Source: Methanosarcina sp. DH2 (GTDB lineage Archaea > Halobacteriota > Methanosarcinia > Methanosarcinales > Methanosarcinaceae). Taken from it: DNA of 64,000 nucleotides. The stretch covers positions 216,856 to 280,855 of the forward strand of contig NZ_WJBI01000002.1 in NCBI RefSeq assembly GCF_020804225.1, written 5' to 3'. Within the stretch, counting starts at the first letter, position 1. Each line of letters begins with the position of its first letter. Positions 54,831-64,000 of the stretch are shown one piece after another. The translations under genes were made by a program, and so were the position numbers. The notes below the pieces were generated by a model. It had not been told where the DNA came from and ran no database searches. It saw only the letters and a program-made list of their open reading frames with translations.

Positions 54831-55160
54831 GCTCCCTAAAAGATCTCATTTTGTTCTCTAAATTTATTCTCTAAATTTATTCTCTAAATTATTTAACTTC
54901 CGTTCCAAATCTAAATTATACAACTCTGTCATACTGATTATGAGCTTCTGTCATATTGATTATGAGCTTCTGTCATACTGATTGTGAGCTTAATCCTGAT
55001 TGTAAGCTTAATCATCTTTCTATTTCCAGATTTACGGCCTACTCCGTAACCATGTCCTATGATTTTTTCTTCAGACCTTTCTTTATTTTCAGCTTTCGCC
55101 TTTCAATCTTATGCCCTTTCTGTCAACCTTCTTTTTGCTTATTTTTATCTCCCTTTCCGA

Positions 55161-55508
55161 TTACTTTTGCCTCTCCGTCTCTCCCCTGCCTGACTGTTCC
55201 TCTTTTTTATCGCTTCCTCTTCCAGGCTGCTCTTTCTTCCTGTCACTTCCTCTTTCGGGTTGTTTCTCTTCTAACCTGTCTTCGTTTTCAGTTATTTCTG
55301 CCTCTCCAGCCATCTCATCGCCCGAATGTTCATGTTCCTTCAAACTTCTCTCTCTGATCACCTCTGCCTCTTCGGATTCACCTCTACCTGGCTGATCCTC
55401 TATCATATCGCTCCCTCTTCCAGGCTGTTTCTCTTTCTTATCGCTTCCTCTACCAAGTTGATTATGCCTCTTCTCATCCCCTCTTTTCGATCTTTTTGTT
55501 TTTTCCAA
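55161..55508 (-). CDS. Low-complexity charged protein, doubtful
   Basis: A 115-residue frame starting MEKTKRSKRGDEKRHNQLGR, made of imperfect repeats of QPGRGSDKKEEQ. The repeat is also a DNA tandem repeat (about 30 bases), so the open frame could be an accident of repetition. No ribosome-binding site is convincing. If real it would be a disordered, highly charged protein. Confidence 0.3.
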   Translation of the reverse strand: MEKTKRSKRGDEKRHNQLGRGSDKKEKQPGRGSDMIEDQPGRGESEEAEVIRERSLKEHEHSGDEMAGEAEITENEDRLEEKQPERGSDRKKEQPGRGSDKKEEQSGRGETERQK

Positions 55509-55694
55509 TGATTTTTCCGGTCTTTTTGTTCTGATATCTTTTTATTATCGATCTCTTTTTATTACGACCTCTTTTGATTGTCTAACCTCTTTCTGTTTAT
55601 CTGTATCTTCCTCAAACTAATTCATCCGGGCTCGATTCTTGCCGCTATTCAGAGAGTACTCTTATTTGCCTGAAAGAGCTTTTGCCAGCTGCGT

Positions 55695-56429
55695 TCACCG
55701 TTTTGCCTGTATTTCTGCTCCCTGCTGGGGAACATCGATAAGGATAAAATCTGCAGGCATGCCGGAAGAAACAGCCTCCATATGGATTGCCTTTTCAAGG
55801 TCGATGCGAGCCTGGTCTCCCCGTTCTATCCTCTGGCCATTAACAGAAAGCTCACCGGCAGAAATGTAGATAAAGGTCCGGCGATTCTCCTGTGAATTAA
55901 AATGGATAACGTGGCCTTTCTCAAGGCTGGCACGGTAAATTGTTGCATCAGCGTTTATCTTCAGGACGTTTTCAAGACCCTGACCTGAAGCAAGGGGAAG
56001 TAACCTATTCCTCCACCCCGATGCCTCGAATTTTTTCTGCGAGTAGGCAGGCTCAAGGCGGCTTCTCGAGGGCAAAATCCATATCTGGTAAAAGTGCAAA
56101 GGTTCTTTTCCCGTGTTCAACTCAGAATGATGTACTCCTGTACCTGCGGTAACACACTGCACCTCTCCTTTTCCAAGGACTCCTCTGTTTCCCATATCAT
56201 CTTCATGCGTTATCTCCCCTTCAAGCACAACCGATATAATTTCCATCTCGGAGTGCGGGTGAGTTGAAAAACCTCTGCCCGGCTGGACAGTATCATCGTT
56301 AAAAACGCGCAGGTTTCCGAACTGGACATTATCCGGATCATAATAATTTGAAAAAGAAAAAAGCATGTAACTCTTCAGCCATCCGGAATCCTCAAGATGC
56401 CTGGCTTCTGCCGGAATGATTCTTATCAT
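55695..56429 (-). CDS. Pirin family protein (bicupin)
   Basis: 244 residues, ATG 56429. The metal site is visible: GRGFSTHPHSEMEIISVVLE then GTGVHHSELN (His residues of the N-terminal cupin). NVQFGNLRVFNDDTVQPG is the pirin entry block, and the second cupin with LEKGHVIHFNSQENRRTFIY lacks the metal ligands. Pirins include quercetin 2,3-dioxygenases and redox-sensing regulators; the substrate here is unknown. It stands alone. Confidence 0.9.
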   Translation of the reverse strand: MIRIIPAEARHLEDSGWLKSYMLFSFSNYYDPDNVQFGNLRVFNDDTVQPGRGFSTHPHSEMEIISVVLEGEITHEDDMGNRGVLGKGEVQCVTAGTGVHHSELNTGKEPLHFYQIWILPSRSRLEPAYSQKKFEASGWRNRLLPLASGQGLENVLKINADATIYRASLEKGHVIHFNSQENRRTFIYISAGELSVNGQRIERGDQARIDLEKAIHMEAVSSGMPADFILIDVPQQGAEIQAKR

Positions 56430-56873
56430 AAAGAGGCCCCTTTTATATTTCCCCTGTAATTATTTGAATACTTGAATAATAAGTAGGGTTTGACTGCTGA
56501 GAAGGATATACCTTTGGAAACATAGTTCAGGAATAAAGTTAAGAAAGCCTTCAGACGAGGGTAAAAAAAGTATTCAGGTTTCTTTGAAAAGCGCGTAAAA
56601 AACCATATATATGAGGGCTCCCTTTCCTAAAGCAGCCTTCTACAATTAAATTATAGTTAAGTTATAGTTAAATTATATGTCAGTTAAATTATAATTAAGC
56701 GATAGTTAAATTCTAGTAAAATTCTTCATTAAAAGAAAACTTATTTAAAACGCGTATAAATGTTAGTAAATGTCCATAAATGATGCACATAAATGGGCTC
56801 CGCAGGTACGCATTTTCCGTTTTTTCCAGATTATTTATCCAGAGTAGAAAAAAGGATTTCAAAAGGATTTCAA
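56430..56873. other. Intergenic region with AT-rich repeats before the thiolase gene
   Basis: 444 bases. Around 56645-56720 the unit AGTTAAATTATAGTTAAGTT-like repeats about five times, giving many TATA-like boxes. No gene seen. Confidence 0.6.
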
Positions 56874-57782
56874 ATGACAATTAAATGTAAAAAATGCAAC
56901 CATGAAGCTATCATTTTTCAAAAATACTCAGGTATGCATCTCTGCAAAAGACACTTTATAGAGGATGTAGAAAGGAAAATCAAGCTGACTATACGGAAAG
57001 ATTACAGCATCAGGAAAAATGATGTAATAGCTGTTGCTCTGAGCGGGGGAAAGGACAGCTCAGTTGCTCTCTATATAATGCATAAAATCCTGGGAGATAG
57101 ACCTGATATTCAGATAGTGGCAGTTTCAGTTGACGAAGGAATACACGGATACCGCCCTCACTCTCTTGAGCTTGCAAAAAAACTTACCGAAACTCTGGGA
57201 GTTCGTCATATCATAAGGTCTTTTAGAGATGACCATGGCGTTACAATGGATGAACTGGCTGCAATGGACCGGGAAAAAGGTACATGCAGTTACTGCGGGG
57301 TTCTAAGGAAAAGCATCCTTAACAGGGTAGCGCTTGAAATAGGGGCAACGAAATTGGTAACAGGGCACAACCTGGATGATGAAGCCCAGACCATTCTCCT
57401 CAACCATTTCAGGGGAGATATGGAGCGCATGGTAAGGCTTGCACCTCCTGTAGCAATTGAAGGGCTCGTAATGCGGGCAAAGCCCCTGCGAAATATTCCT
57501 GAAAAGGAAGTAGCACTCTATGCCCTGATAAACTCCCTGCCTGTTGACTTCAGCGAGTGCCCGTATGCAGGGGAAGCTCTTCGAGGAGAAATAAGGGAAC
57601 TATTAAACGGCTTTGAGACAAACCACCCCGGCACCAAATATTCCCTTCTCCGGGGTTTTGACAAACTCGTAGGAGCCCTTGCAAAGGAACTTCCTCCTGC
57701 AAAAATAGAAAAATGCAGAATCTGCGGGGATACCTGTACTGAAGATATCTGCCAGGCATGTAAACTGCTTGGAAGGACTTGA
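56874..57782 (+). CDS. tRNA 2-thiolation protein (Ncs6/TtuA/CTU1 family)
   Basis: 302 residues from ATG 56874, seven bases after AAGGAT, chosen because the zinc-binding N-terminus begins there (MTIKCKKCNHEAIIF ... CKRHF). The PP-loop SGGKDSSVAL adenylates the tRNA uridine. Later CSYCGVLRKSILNRVALEIG holds a C-x2-C pair and SECPYAGEAL the third Cys, as needed for the Fe-S cluster in archaeal NcsA and TtuA. A C-terminal zinc finger follows (CRICGDTCTEDICQACK). It makes 2-thiouridine in tRNA (position 34 or 54), with SAMP/Urm1 as probable sulfur source. Confidence 0.93.
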   Translation: MTIKCKKCNHEAIIFQKYSGMHLCKRHFIEDVERKIKLTIRKDYSIRKNDVIAVALSGGKDSSVALYIMHKILGDRPDIQIVAVSVDEGIHGYRPHSLELAKKLTETLGVRHIIRSFRDDHGVTMDELAAMDREKGTCSYCGVLRKSILNRVALEIGATKLVTGHNLDDEAQTILLNHFRGDMERMVRLAPPVAIEGLVMRAKPLRNIPEKEVALYALINSLPVDFSECPYAGEALRGEIRELLNGFETNHPGTKYSLLRGFDKLVGALAKELPPAKIEKCRICGDTCTEDICQACKLLGRT

Positions 57783-57896
57783 AAGCAGAGAGGAAAAGGG
57801 AAGCAGAAAGGAAAAGGGAAAGAAAAATAAAGTCAAAAAAAGTGTAAAAATAAGGAAAAGTGCAGGTTTCAGAAGTCTTCCAGTTTCAGGAATCTT

Positions 57897-58802
57897 TCAA
57901 AATCCTGCCGGGTCGGAAAGCAGGTCAGAAGGGTTATAGAGTTCCTTTTCCTCCCCTGTAAGGTAGAGGCGCGTCCACAGGACCGCAGTAAGCGGCTGCA
58001 GTATGAGAACCGGGACAATGTATGTAATGCCTGAAAGCAGGATGCTCTCAGAGCCCAGAAACTCACCGATAAAACTATTGATGAAAGCAAGCCCGATAGA
58101 AATAATCCAGATAAAGAAAACATCCAGCTTATTCTTCAGGAAAAACCTGTAACCTGTTTTCAGAGCTTCAAGAGGCTCAAGTTCATCGATTACAAGGGCA
58201 TAAGGGGCAAGGGAAAGTACGATATTTATGGCAAGGATATAGATACCCCATATAAGGATCCCTATAGCGAGCGTGCCCATACCTTCCACAGTTGCCTGCG
58301 GATTCTCTATCAGACCGCTCATATCCCCGATTGTAAGGGCTGCAGGCACTATGAATACAATGCCCACAAGAAGCATCACGGCTACCAGCACGCTTGTGAG
58401 AAAAAGCCTGAAAGCGTTTTTAGAACCGGACCTGATCATATCCGATAATACGGTATCCCCGGTCTCAGAAGCTTTTTTTGCCATCCCGATTGCCCCTGCT
58501 GTGAAAAACGCCTGTAAGAACGTGCCAAGCAGGAAAAAAACAATAGTTACAGCCAGCATGGTTGGAATATTATTCGTGAATCCTTCCCAGATTATGGAGT
58601 AAAGCTCCTCAGTAGAAAGAGCTTGAGGGTCAATTACACTCCCCGAACCTGAGGCAAAGAGTAATACGCCCATTATACCGAAGAAAAAAATATAGAGAAT
58701 CAAATTAACAAAAAAATTCAGGACATATGGAATACAAATATTTAGATTTCTAACCCAGGTCTTGAACCCTCTGTTCACTATTGTTCCAAAATCTTCATGC
58801 AT
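57897..58802 (-). CDS. Multi-pass membrane protein (DUF7847-like)
   Basis: 301 residues from ATG 58802 (MHEDFGTIVNRGFKTWVRNL), with GGAAGG upstream; a longer frame start is not supported. Six or seven hydrophobic segments (FFVNLILYIFFFGIMGVLLF, MLAVTIVFFLLGTFLQAFFT, VLVAVMLLVGIVFIVPAAL, IAIGILIWGIYILAINIVLS-like and so on). It has the archaeal pattern of repeated helical pairs with short loops, related to glycerophosphodiesterase membrane-domain proteins. No function known. Confidence 0.75.
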   Translation of the reverse strand: MHEDFGTIVNRGFKTWVRNLNICIPYVLNFFVNLILYIFFFGIMGVLLFASGSGSVIDPQALSTEELYSIIWEGFTNNIPTMLAVTIVFFLLGTFLQAFFTAGAIGMAKKASETGDTVLSDMIRSGSKNAFRLFLTSVLVAVMLLVGIVFIVPAALTIGDMSGLIENPQATVEGMGTLAIGILIWGIYILAINIVLSLAPYALVIDELEPLEALKTGYRFFLKNKLDVFFIWIISIGLAFINSFIGEFLGSESILLSGITYIVPVLILQPLTAVLWTRLYLTGEEKELYNPSDLLSDPAGF

Positions 58803-59003
58803 GTGACACGACCTTCCAATTCTAAAGGCAGCGGCTCTGCATTCCCTCAACAGTCACGTCCTGACTGACTGCAAAAATGGGGTTCGTCTGCAGGCTCACA
58901 TATACCATTTTCGCATACATATGCAGAAGATAAATATATAATCTCTTATTTCGGTACAGATAAAAATAGTGACAATCAATAATGAAAGCAACAGGCGATC
59001 CAC

Positions 59004-59567
59004 ATGAAAAAGCTGGAAAACTACAACCCCCATGCAGCCCGGGATAACTCTGCCGCCCCCGAAAATTCCACCAATTCCAGAAAGTTTACAATCCCGGATA
59101 AACCTGAAACCGATAACATCCGGCAAGAAGTACTTGTCCTGGGACATTGCCTGCTCAACCCTCTTGCAAGGGTAAAAGGAGCAAAGCCAACCACCCCTGT
59201 TGACCCTAAAGGTGCAAACGTTATTCAGCTCCCTTGCCCCGAGTCGATGTACCTGGGAATGAGACGCAGGGAAGTTACCAAAGACCAGCTCGACCACCCA
59301 GCCTACAGGCTTTTCTGCAGGAAAATCTTCACCCCCTTTGCAGATATGCTCGAAGACCTTGCAGCAAACTGCGTAAGCATCAGAATAGTCGGCGTTCCGA
59401 AAAGTCCTTCCTGCGGCGTAAAAATAACCAGTGTCGGCGGAGAGCCCGGAAAAGTTAAGGAATTTCACCACAGTCATGCTCCGGGACCGGGGGTGTTTAT
59501 GGAAGAGATTATAAAAGAGCTTAAAAGGCGCGGGGTTAAGTTTGAGATAGAGGACGCGGGAAAGTGA
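59004..59567 (+). CDS. TudS/DUF523-like Fe-S cluster protein, archaeal branch
   Basis: 187 residues, ATG 59004. The three Cys motifs of the DUF523 family are visible: GHCLLNPLARVKGAK, QLPCPESMYLGMRRREV and PKSPSCGVKIT. In the bacterial relative TudS such Cys residues hold a [4Fe-4S] cluster that removes sulfur from thiouracil. A C-terminal PGPGVFMEEIIKELKRRG follows. The N-terminal 40 residues are extra and disordered. It lies 1.2 kb downstream of the tRNA thiolase gene, so a link to thiolated nucleoside metabolism is possible but not shown. Confidence 0.7.
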   Translation: MKKLENYNPHAARDNSAAPENSTNSRKFTIPDKPETDNIRQEVLVLGHCLLNPLARVKGAKPTTPVDPKGANVIQLPCPESMYLGMRRREVTKDQLDHPAYRLFCRKIFTPFADMLEDLAANCVSIRIVGVPKSPSCGVKITSVGGEPGKVKEFHHSHAPGPGVFMEEIIKELKRRGVKFEIEDAGK

Positions 59568-59630
59568 AAAGAAGAAAGCTATACTTATACAAGCATATTT
59601 TCTAGTGAAAAATTATATCTTAAAATCAAA

Positions 59631-61679
59631 TCATTTCTTTAGTATCATTTTGATCAATTTTAATAAATCACTAGGGTTTACTCCTATAGGACCCGCGTTA
59701 ATCGAAACTGCATTCAGAAAACTGCTTTTTAATCCCTCTTCTGTATCAGCTTTGTCTTTCAACTTACAGAGAATCTCTAATATTTCTTCATTGGTCATTT
59801 CCTTAACGTCTGTCTTATTAACAGTTCCTAATAACTCTCTAACGTCATAATCGTGATCAGTTCCCTCAGGCATATATTTCCTCTTTCCGTTATTTTCTAG
59901 CCTGACCAGATGCTCGTAGCTAATACTCACTTCAGGCTTATCTGGCAGAGGAACTTTTTCGATGGGGTTTAAATCTTCAAAACTCTGATTTATTTCTCGA
60001 AGTGGACAAAGAATAGCTGCGAGGTAATCTCTTTTTTGTTTACCGTCCACATATATGTATATTTTTTTGGCCTCATTATCGGCTTTTATTACAGCAGACG
60101 ATCTAAATTGTCTGTTTTTAAGTACTACTCCTGTTTTCCACCGAAGATTATCCATTATATCCTTGTGCACTTTGACGATAAAGCGAGGCATTACCGATCT
60201 TGGCAAATAATCATATTCAATGAAGAATTTTAAGGCATCAACATAATTAAAATCAAATTCAGGTTCCTGAATATCAAGAAGATCAGGTAAAAGGATAGTT
60301 TGTTCATCAATCTCATAGCATAATTCAAATTTTCTCATTAAACTTATTATGAAATTATATTGAGCTGGAGAGTAATAATAATCGGTTTCTTTTTCTTTCT
60401 TTAAAAACTCTCCTAAGAACTTAAACTTCAAAACACCCCCAGATCCAAGTAATTTTTCTGAGTTAATTATCCTATAAACAGCTTCTGTTATCCATCTAGG
60501 CTCCAGCACATGTATATCTAGAAGTGGAATTTCTTTAAAGTGTATTACTACCCCAAGATCGTTTAGATAATCAATAAGCATGTTCTGGCTATGATCTTCT
60601 GTTATGCATTCGTTATGACAAACTTCTTTATATTCTTCATATGATAAAAACTTGCTATTCGCATTTTCTAATTTTGTTTTCACAGTAAGCCAACTTTTTT
60701 CCCGCTTTATCTGTATATGATCAATCTTTGTTAATTCTATTGAAAGGTTATCTTTAAAATCCTTTATTCCCACATTATTCTTACAGGAAATACGATAGAA
60801 ATCCTTTATGTAAGGATACTTTTCTTTCAGAGATTTCCTCTCTACATCAAAAGAGGGATTTTCATCTACCTTATTTATAACAACAAAAACAGGTGAGTCC
60901 CCCCCAAAACTCCGGATATGCTTGAGCCAGTAATCTGCTTTTTCTTCTTTTCTGGAATCTAGAACTAGAATATAAAGGCTCCGTCTGGTTAAGAAAAATT
61001 GGTGAGTGGCATGCATAATTTCTTGCCCACCAAAATCCCAGAAGTTGACTTTTACTTCTTTTCCATCCTCACCAAAAATCCATTTTTTAATATTTATACC
61101 ACATGTTTCTGGTTCTTTTTCATTGAATTTCTCGCCAACTAATACATTAACTAGAGAAGTTTTACCCGATCCCCCCTCTCCCACCAACAAAACTTTCACT
61201 TCTCGAATTTCCTTTTTATTTTCGTCTAGTAATCCAAAAAAGTCAATTACTGTATCTCGGCCTTCTTTTACAACTTCTACAGGAGGTATCTTAAGAGGAT
61301 TATCTTTCATATAAATTATATTGTTTTTCTGACGATCTTCCCATTCAATTTCCAAACCTAGGTCAGTAATTTCAGAGGGCAAGGTGGCTAGCTTATTTTC
61401 AGAGATATCAAGGCTAGTAAGATTTTTCATCAGCGAGATTTCAGGAGGCAATGAGACTAAGTTATTTCTATATAAATAAAGCTTTTTTAGGTTCTTCATT
61501 TCTGAAATTTCATGTGGCAGTAGAGTCAGTTGGTTCCTAGATAGATCAAGTTCTCTAAGATCTTTTAATTTAATAATCTCTAGAGGAAATGTAGTAAGTT
61601 GAGTTTCAGATAAGTCTAGAGAAGGTTCTCTACTTCTCCTAGCTTGTTCAATAAGCTGTTTAACTCTCTCTGTTTTCAC
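59631..61679 (-). CDS. Roco GTPase 1 (LRR-Roc-COR)
   Basis: 682 residues, GTG 61679 seven bases after GAGG. Residues 20-108 are four leucine-rich repeats (LDLSETQLTTFPLEIIKLKD, LRELDLSRNQLTLLPHEISE). The Roc GTPase has G1 GEGGSGKTS (167-175), G3 DFGGQE (215-220) and G4 NKVD (269-272). The COR domain (about 330-560) has LDIHVLEPRWITEAVYRIIN and DYYYSPAQYNFIISLMRKFE. A C-terminal domain (570-682) follows. Archaeal Roco proteins of Methanosarcina are relatives of LRRK2 and dimerise through COR. The cellular role is unknown. Confidence 0.92.
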   Translation of the reverse strand: MKTERVKQLIEQARRSREPSLDLSETQLTTFPLEIIKLKDLRELDLSRNQLTLLPHEISEMKNLKKLYLYRNNLVSLPPEISLMKNLTSLDISENKLATLPSEITDLGLEIEWEDRQKNNIIYMKDNPLKIPPVEVVKEGRDTVIDFFGLLDENKKEIREVKVLLVGEGGSGKTSLVNVLVGEKFNEKEPETCGINIKKWIFGEDGKEVKVNFWDFGGQEIMHATHQFFLTRRSLYILVLDSRKEEKADYWLKHIRSFGGDSPVFVVINKVDENPSFDVERKSLKEKYPYIKDFYRISCKNNVGIKDFKDNLSIELTKIDHIQIKREKSWLTVKTKLENANSKFLSYEEYKEVCHNECITEDHSQNMLIDYLNDLGVVIHFKEIPLLDIHVLEPRWITEAVYRIINSEKLLGSGGVLKFKFLGEFLKKEKETDYYYSPAQYNFIISLMRKFELCYEIDEQTILLPDLLDIQEPEFDFNYVDALKFFIEYDYLPRSVMPRFIVKVHKDIMDNLRWKTGVVLKNRQFRSSAVIKADNEAKKIYIYVDGKQKRDYLAAILCPLREINQSFEDLNPIEKVPLPDKPEVSISYEHLVRLENNGKRKYMPEGTDHDYDVRELLGTVNKTDVKEMTNEEILEILCKLKDKADTEEGLKSSFLNAVSINAGPIGVNPSDLLKLIKMILKK

Positions 61680-61709
61680 TATAATTCCTCTTAATGTAAT
61701 TTATTAGAA

Positions 61710-64000
61710 TTAGGATTTTCGTCCTTTCAATTCGCGATCAAACTTAATCATTTCAACATTATTTAGCCTTAAATCAAAAGATTTGATGGCCAAAATAATC
61801 TTACTAATTGCTTCTAAATCATTTTTATTAGTAACTCCTAGATTACGTTCTTTTATCTCTTGAAGAGCCTTCAAAATTTCTTTATCACTCATCCCTAATT
61901 TTTTTAGCGATTCCTTTACAAGTGTCTCCATCTCAATCTCCACCAAATCATTTTTGTTGATGACCATCTCAAGCAATTGATTTACATAATATTCACGATC
62001 AGATCCATCAGGCATGTAGAATTCAATTCCCCTTGATTTCAGTTTAATTAAATGGTCATAACTAACAGCCACTTCAGGCTCGTCAGGCAGCGGAATTTTT
62101 TCTGTTGCTTTTAACTTTTCAAAGCTATTGTTTATTTCCCGGAAATTTTGAAGAATGACAGAGAAATAGTCCTTTCTTTGCTCTCCATAAACGTAAACGT
62201 TTATTCTTTTTGCTTCATTGTCAGCCCTAACCACAGCAGAAGAGTTAAAGTTTGCATCTTCCAGAACTACTCCTGTACGCCAGCGCAGGTCATCTTTTAT
62301 GTCTTTGTTCATCTTCACGATAAAACGAGGCATCACAGAAGGTGGAAGGAAATCATAATCTATAATAAATCTCAAAGTCTCTTCATAATCAAACTCGAAA
62401 TCTGGTTCTTGAATTTCCAGTAACCCAGGGAGAAGAACTGTGCTGTCGTCAAGGTCATAAGAGAGTTCGAATTTCTTCATCAAACTGATAAAAAAGTTAT
62501 ACTGATTGGGAGGATAATAAAAATCTTTTTCAGTTCTTTGTTTTAAAATTTCAGCAAACATATTTAGTTTTAGAACTCCTCTGGACTCGGCAATTTCCTT
62601 TGAGTTAACCAGCTTATAAACTGCATTAGTCACCCATTCGGGCTCAAGGACATGCATGTTTAGGAGAGGTATATCTCTAAAATGTAGTATTACTCCCAGA
62701 TCATGAAGAAAATCAACGAGAGTACTTTGTTCTGATTCGCTGTTTATTCCTTCTTCATCACATATTAGTTTATATTCATCATATTGAATAAAACTACAGT
62801 GCTCACACTTGTCCTTATCTGAAAAATGAGAAATGCAGTTAGGACACATTTTTTCAAGTTTACTTTTTATATTGAACCAACTTTTCGGCCATTTGATTTC
62901 AAGATGCTTAACTCTTTTCAATTCATCTTCAAGAGTTCTCGAAAACTCCTTTATTCCATCTCCAGATGTGCAGGAAAGCCTGTAAAAACCTCTGATTGAA
63001 GTATATTTCTCTCGCAGGAACTTCCTGTTAAGTTCAAAAGCAGGGTTTTCATCTATCTTATTAATTACAACTAAAACAGGAGAATCTCCACCGAAATTCT
63101 CAATTAGTTTAAGCCAGTACTCAGGCTTTTCATCCTTTCTTCCATCCAGTACTAAGATATAAAGACTCCTTTTTGACAAAAAGAACTGGTGGGTGGCATG
63201 CATGATTTCCTGTCCACCAAAATCCCAAAAATTAGCCTTGATTTCTCTCTCTTCATTTTTCACTACAAATTTCCTGATGTTGATTCCCTGTGTCTGCGGC
63301 TCATTCCCATCAACTTCTTCTCCAAAAATCCGCTTAACCAGTGAAGTTTTACCTGCACCTCCTTCTCCTACCAGTAAAACTTTTACTTCATTTAATGGTT
63401 CTTTTTCATTCTCTGACTTAAAATAGTTGAAAACTGCTTCGCGGCCCTGTTTCACAATCTCTATTGGAGGATTTTCAAAGGGATTCTCCTTTACAAAAAT
63501 TTTATTATAGTGGTCCCGTCTATTTTCCCATTCAATTTCCAGTTCCAGTTGCAAAATTTCCTGTGGTAGTGAATTCAGTTGATTTCCGGATATATTGAAT
63601 TGAGTAAGATTTTTCAACTCTTTTATTTCAAGCGGAAGCGAAGTCAGTTGATTTCCGGATATATTGAATTGAGTAAGATTTTTCAACTCTTTTACTTCAG
63701 GCGGAAGTGAAGTCAGTTCATTTCTGGATATATCGAGATAAAACAAATTTTTCAACTTGGTAATTTCAGGTGAAAACAAAGTGAATTCATTTATGGATAT
63801 ATCGAGATAAAACAAATTTTTCAACTTGGTAATTTCAGGTGGAAACGAAGTGAGTTTATTTCTGGATATATAAAGTTGAGTAAGATTTTTCAGCTCTTTT
63901 ATTTCAGGCGGAAGTGAAGTCAGCTCATTTCCAGATATATCGAGTTGAGTAAGATTTTTCAGCTCTTTTATTTCAGGTGGAAGTGAAGTCAGTTGATTTC
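61710..64000 (-). CDS. Roco GTPase 2 (LRR-Roc-COR), 5' end outside window
   Basis: The frame stays open to the window edge, at least 762 codons, all homologous to Roco 1 and ending 30 bases upstream of it. The visible LRR block has eight or more repeats (LTSLPPEIKELKNLTQLDIS and LFYLDISINEFT types), near-identical in DNA. Roc has G1 GEGGAGKTS, G3 DFGGQE and G4 NKID. Within COR an extra C-x2-C...C-x2-C knuckle (CPNCISHFSDKDKCEHCSF) replaces an ordinary loop. The pair probably arose by duplication. Confidence 0.92.
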   Translation of the reverse strand, partial: NQLTSLPPEIKELKNLTQLDISGNELTSLPPEIKELKNLTQLYISRNKLTSFPPEITKLKNLFYLDISINEFTLFSPEITKLKNLFYLDISRNELTSLPPEVKELKNLTQFNISGNQLTSLPLEIKELKNLTQFNISGNQLNSLPQEILQLELEIEWENRRDHYNKIFVKENPFENPPIEIVKQGREAVFNYFKSENEKEPLNEVKVLLVGEGGAGKTSLVKRIFGEEVDGNEPQTQGINIRKFVVKNEEREIKANFWDFGGQEIMHATHQFFLSKRSLYILVLDGRKDEKPEYWLKLIENFGGDSPVLVVINKIDENPAFELNRKFLREKYTSIRGFYRLSCTSGDGIKEFSRTLEDELKRVKHLEIKWPKSWFNIKSKLEKMCPNCISHFSDKDKCEHCSFIQYDEYKLICDEEGINSESEQSTLVDFLHDLGVILHFRDIPLLNMHVLEPEWVTNAVYKLVNSKEIAESRGVLKLNMFAEILKQRTEKDFYYPPNQYNFFISLMKKFELSYDLDDSTVLLPGLLEIQEPDFEFDYEETLRFIIDYDFLPPSVMPRFIVKMNKDIKDDLRWRTGVVLEDANFNSSAVVRADNEAKRINVYVYGEQRKDYFSVILQNFREINNSFEKLKATEKIPLPDEPEVAVSYDHLIKLKSRGIEFYMPDGSDREYYVNQLLEMVINKNDLVEIEMETLVKESLKKLGMSDKEILKALQEIKERNLGVTNKNDLEAISKIILAIKSFDLRLNNVEMIKFDRELKGRKS

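Noticed and set aside
54956..55395. Plus-strand frames rich in Ser, Leu, Phe opposite the charged repeat frame
   Set aside because: Shadow of the repetitive DNA; hydrophobic composition arises from the complement of Lys/Glu codons, and no start site is supported.
58896..59477. 193-residue minus-strand frame
   Set aside because: Lies wholly opposite the TudS-like gene, which shows three family Cys motifs; the minus frame has none.
1..64000. CRISPR arrays, tRNA and rRNA genes
   Set aside because: The tandem repeats seen have no unique spacers of CRISPR size, and no cloverleaf or rRNA segment was recognised by eye; a tRNAscan would settle the former.

Overview
The window looks like a chromosomal segment of a methanogenic archaeon of the genus Methanosarcina. 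The evidence is an archaeal-type pheT, rnhB, purS and purQ as separate genes, an archaeal Ncs6/TtuA-type thiolase, a CooC-type CO-dehydrogenase maturation ATPase, two Roco (LRR-Roc-COR) GTPases, secreted TolB-like and NosD-like surface proteins, moderate GC, and long AT-rich intergenic regions full of short tandem repeats. The genus is inferred from gene content; no 16S rRNA gene lies in the window.

Layout. 1-6.2 kb: ordinary genes (DUF429, a lone EVE/Mrr-N-like protein, a secreted beta-propeller, pheT, an NTF2-like protein). 6.2-38.8 kb: a complete extracellular contractile injection system (eCIS), all on the minus strand. Read 5' to 3' (high to low coordinate) it is: zinc-binding small protein, AAA+ ATPase, DUF4255 tail terminator, Ig-like protein, sheath, tube, zinc-knuckle tail-assembly protein, DUF6760-like small protein, second tube, unknown helical protein, LysM baseplate hub protein, gpD-like hub, gpV-like spike, PAAR tip, gp25, two gpJ-like baseplate wedge proteins, a gpI-like protein fused to a beta-propeller, and a fibre-like protein. 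These are followed by five paralogous cargo/toxin candidates.

The five cargo genes (6256-16840) share a nearly invariant leader of about 85 residues. Four also carry a DUF4157 HExxH domain, and each has an unrelated C-terminal module: coiled coil, OmpA-like fold, ankyrin repeats, metzincin-like protease, or a beta-rich domain plus HNH-like nuclease. A broken IS3-type transposase fragment lies between two of them. This is a polymorphic cargo cassette that appears to have grown by duplication of the leader and replacement of the tails.

38.8-64 kb: rnhB, an MBL-fold hydrolase, a NosD-like surface protein, purQ/purS, an asparagine synthetase, a cooC-like gene, two TPR proteins and a PASTA coiled-coil protein, a DUF169 protein, a TctA-like permease, a probable structured non-coding RNA, a pirin, a tRNA thiolase, a membrane protein, a TudS-like protein, and two tandem Roco GTPases, the last cut by the window edge.

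A recurring oddity: several genes whose reading frame is clear have no ATG/GTG/TTG at the expected N-terminus. Instead they have AUA or CUG (possibly AUU) about 7-8 nt after a strong GGGGG/GGAGG ribosome-binding site. This is seen in eCIS genes and also in the cooC-like gene.
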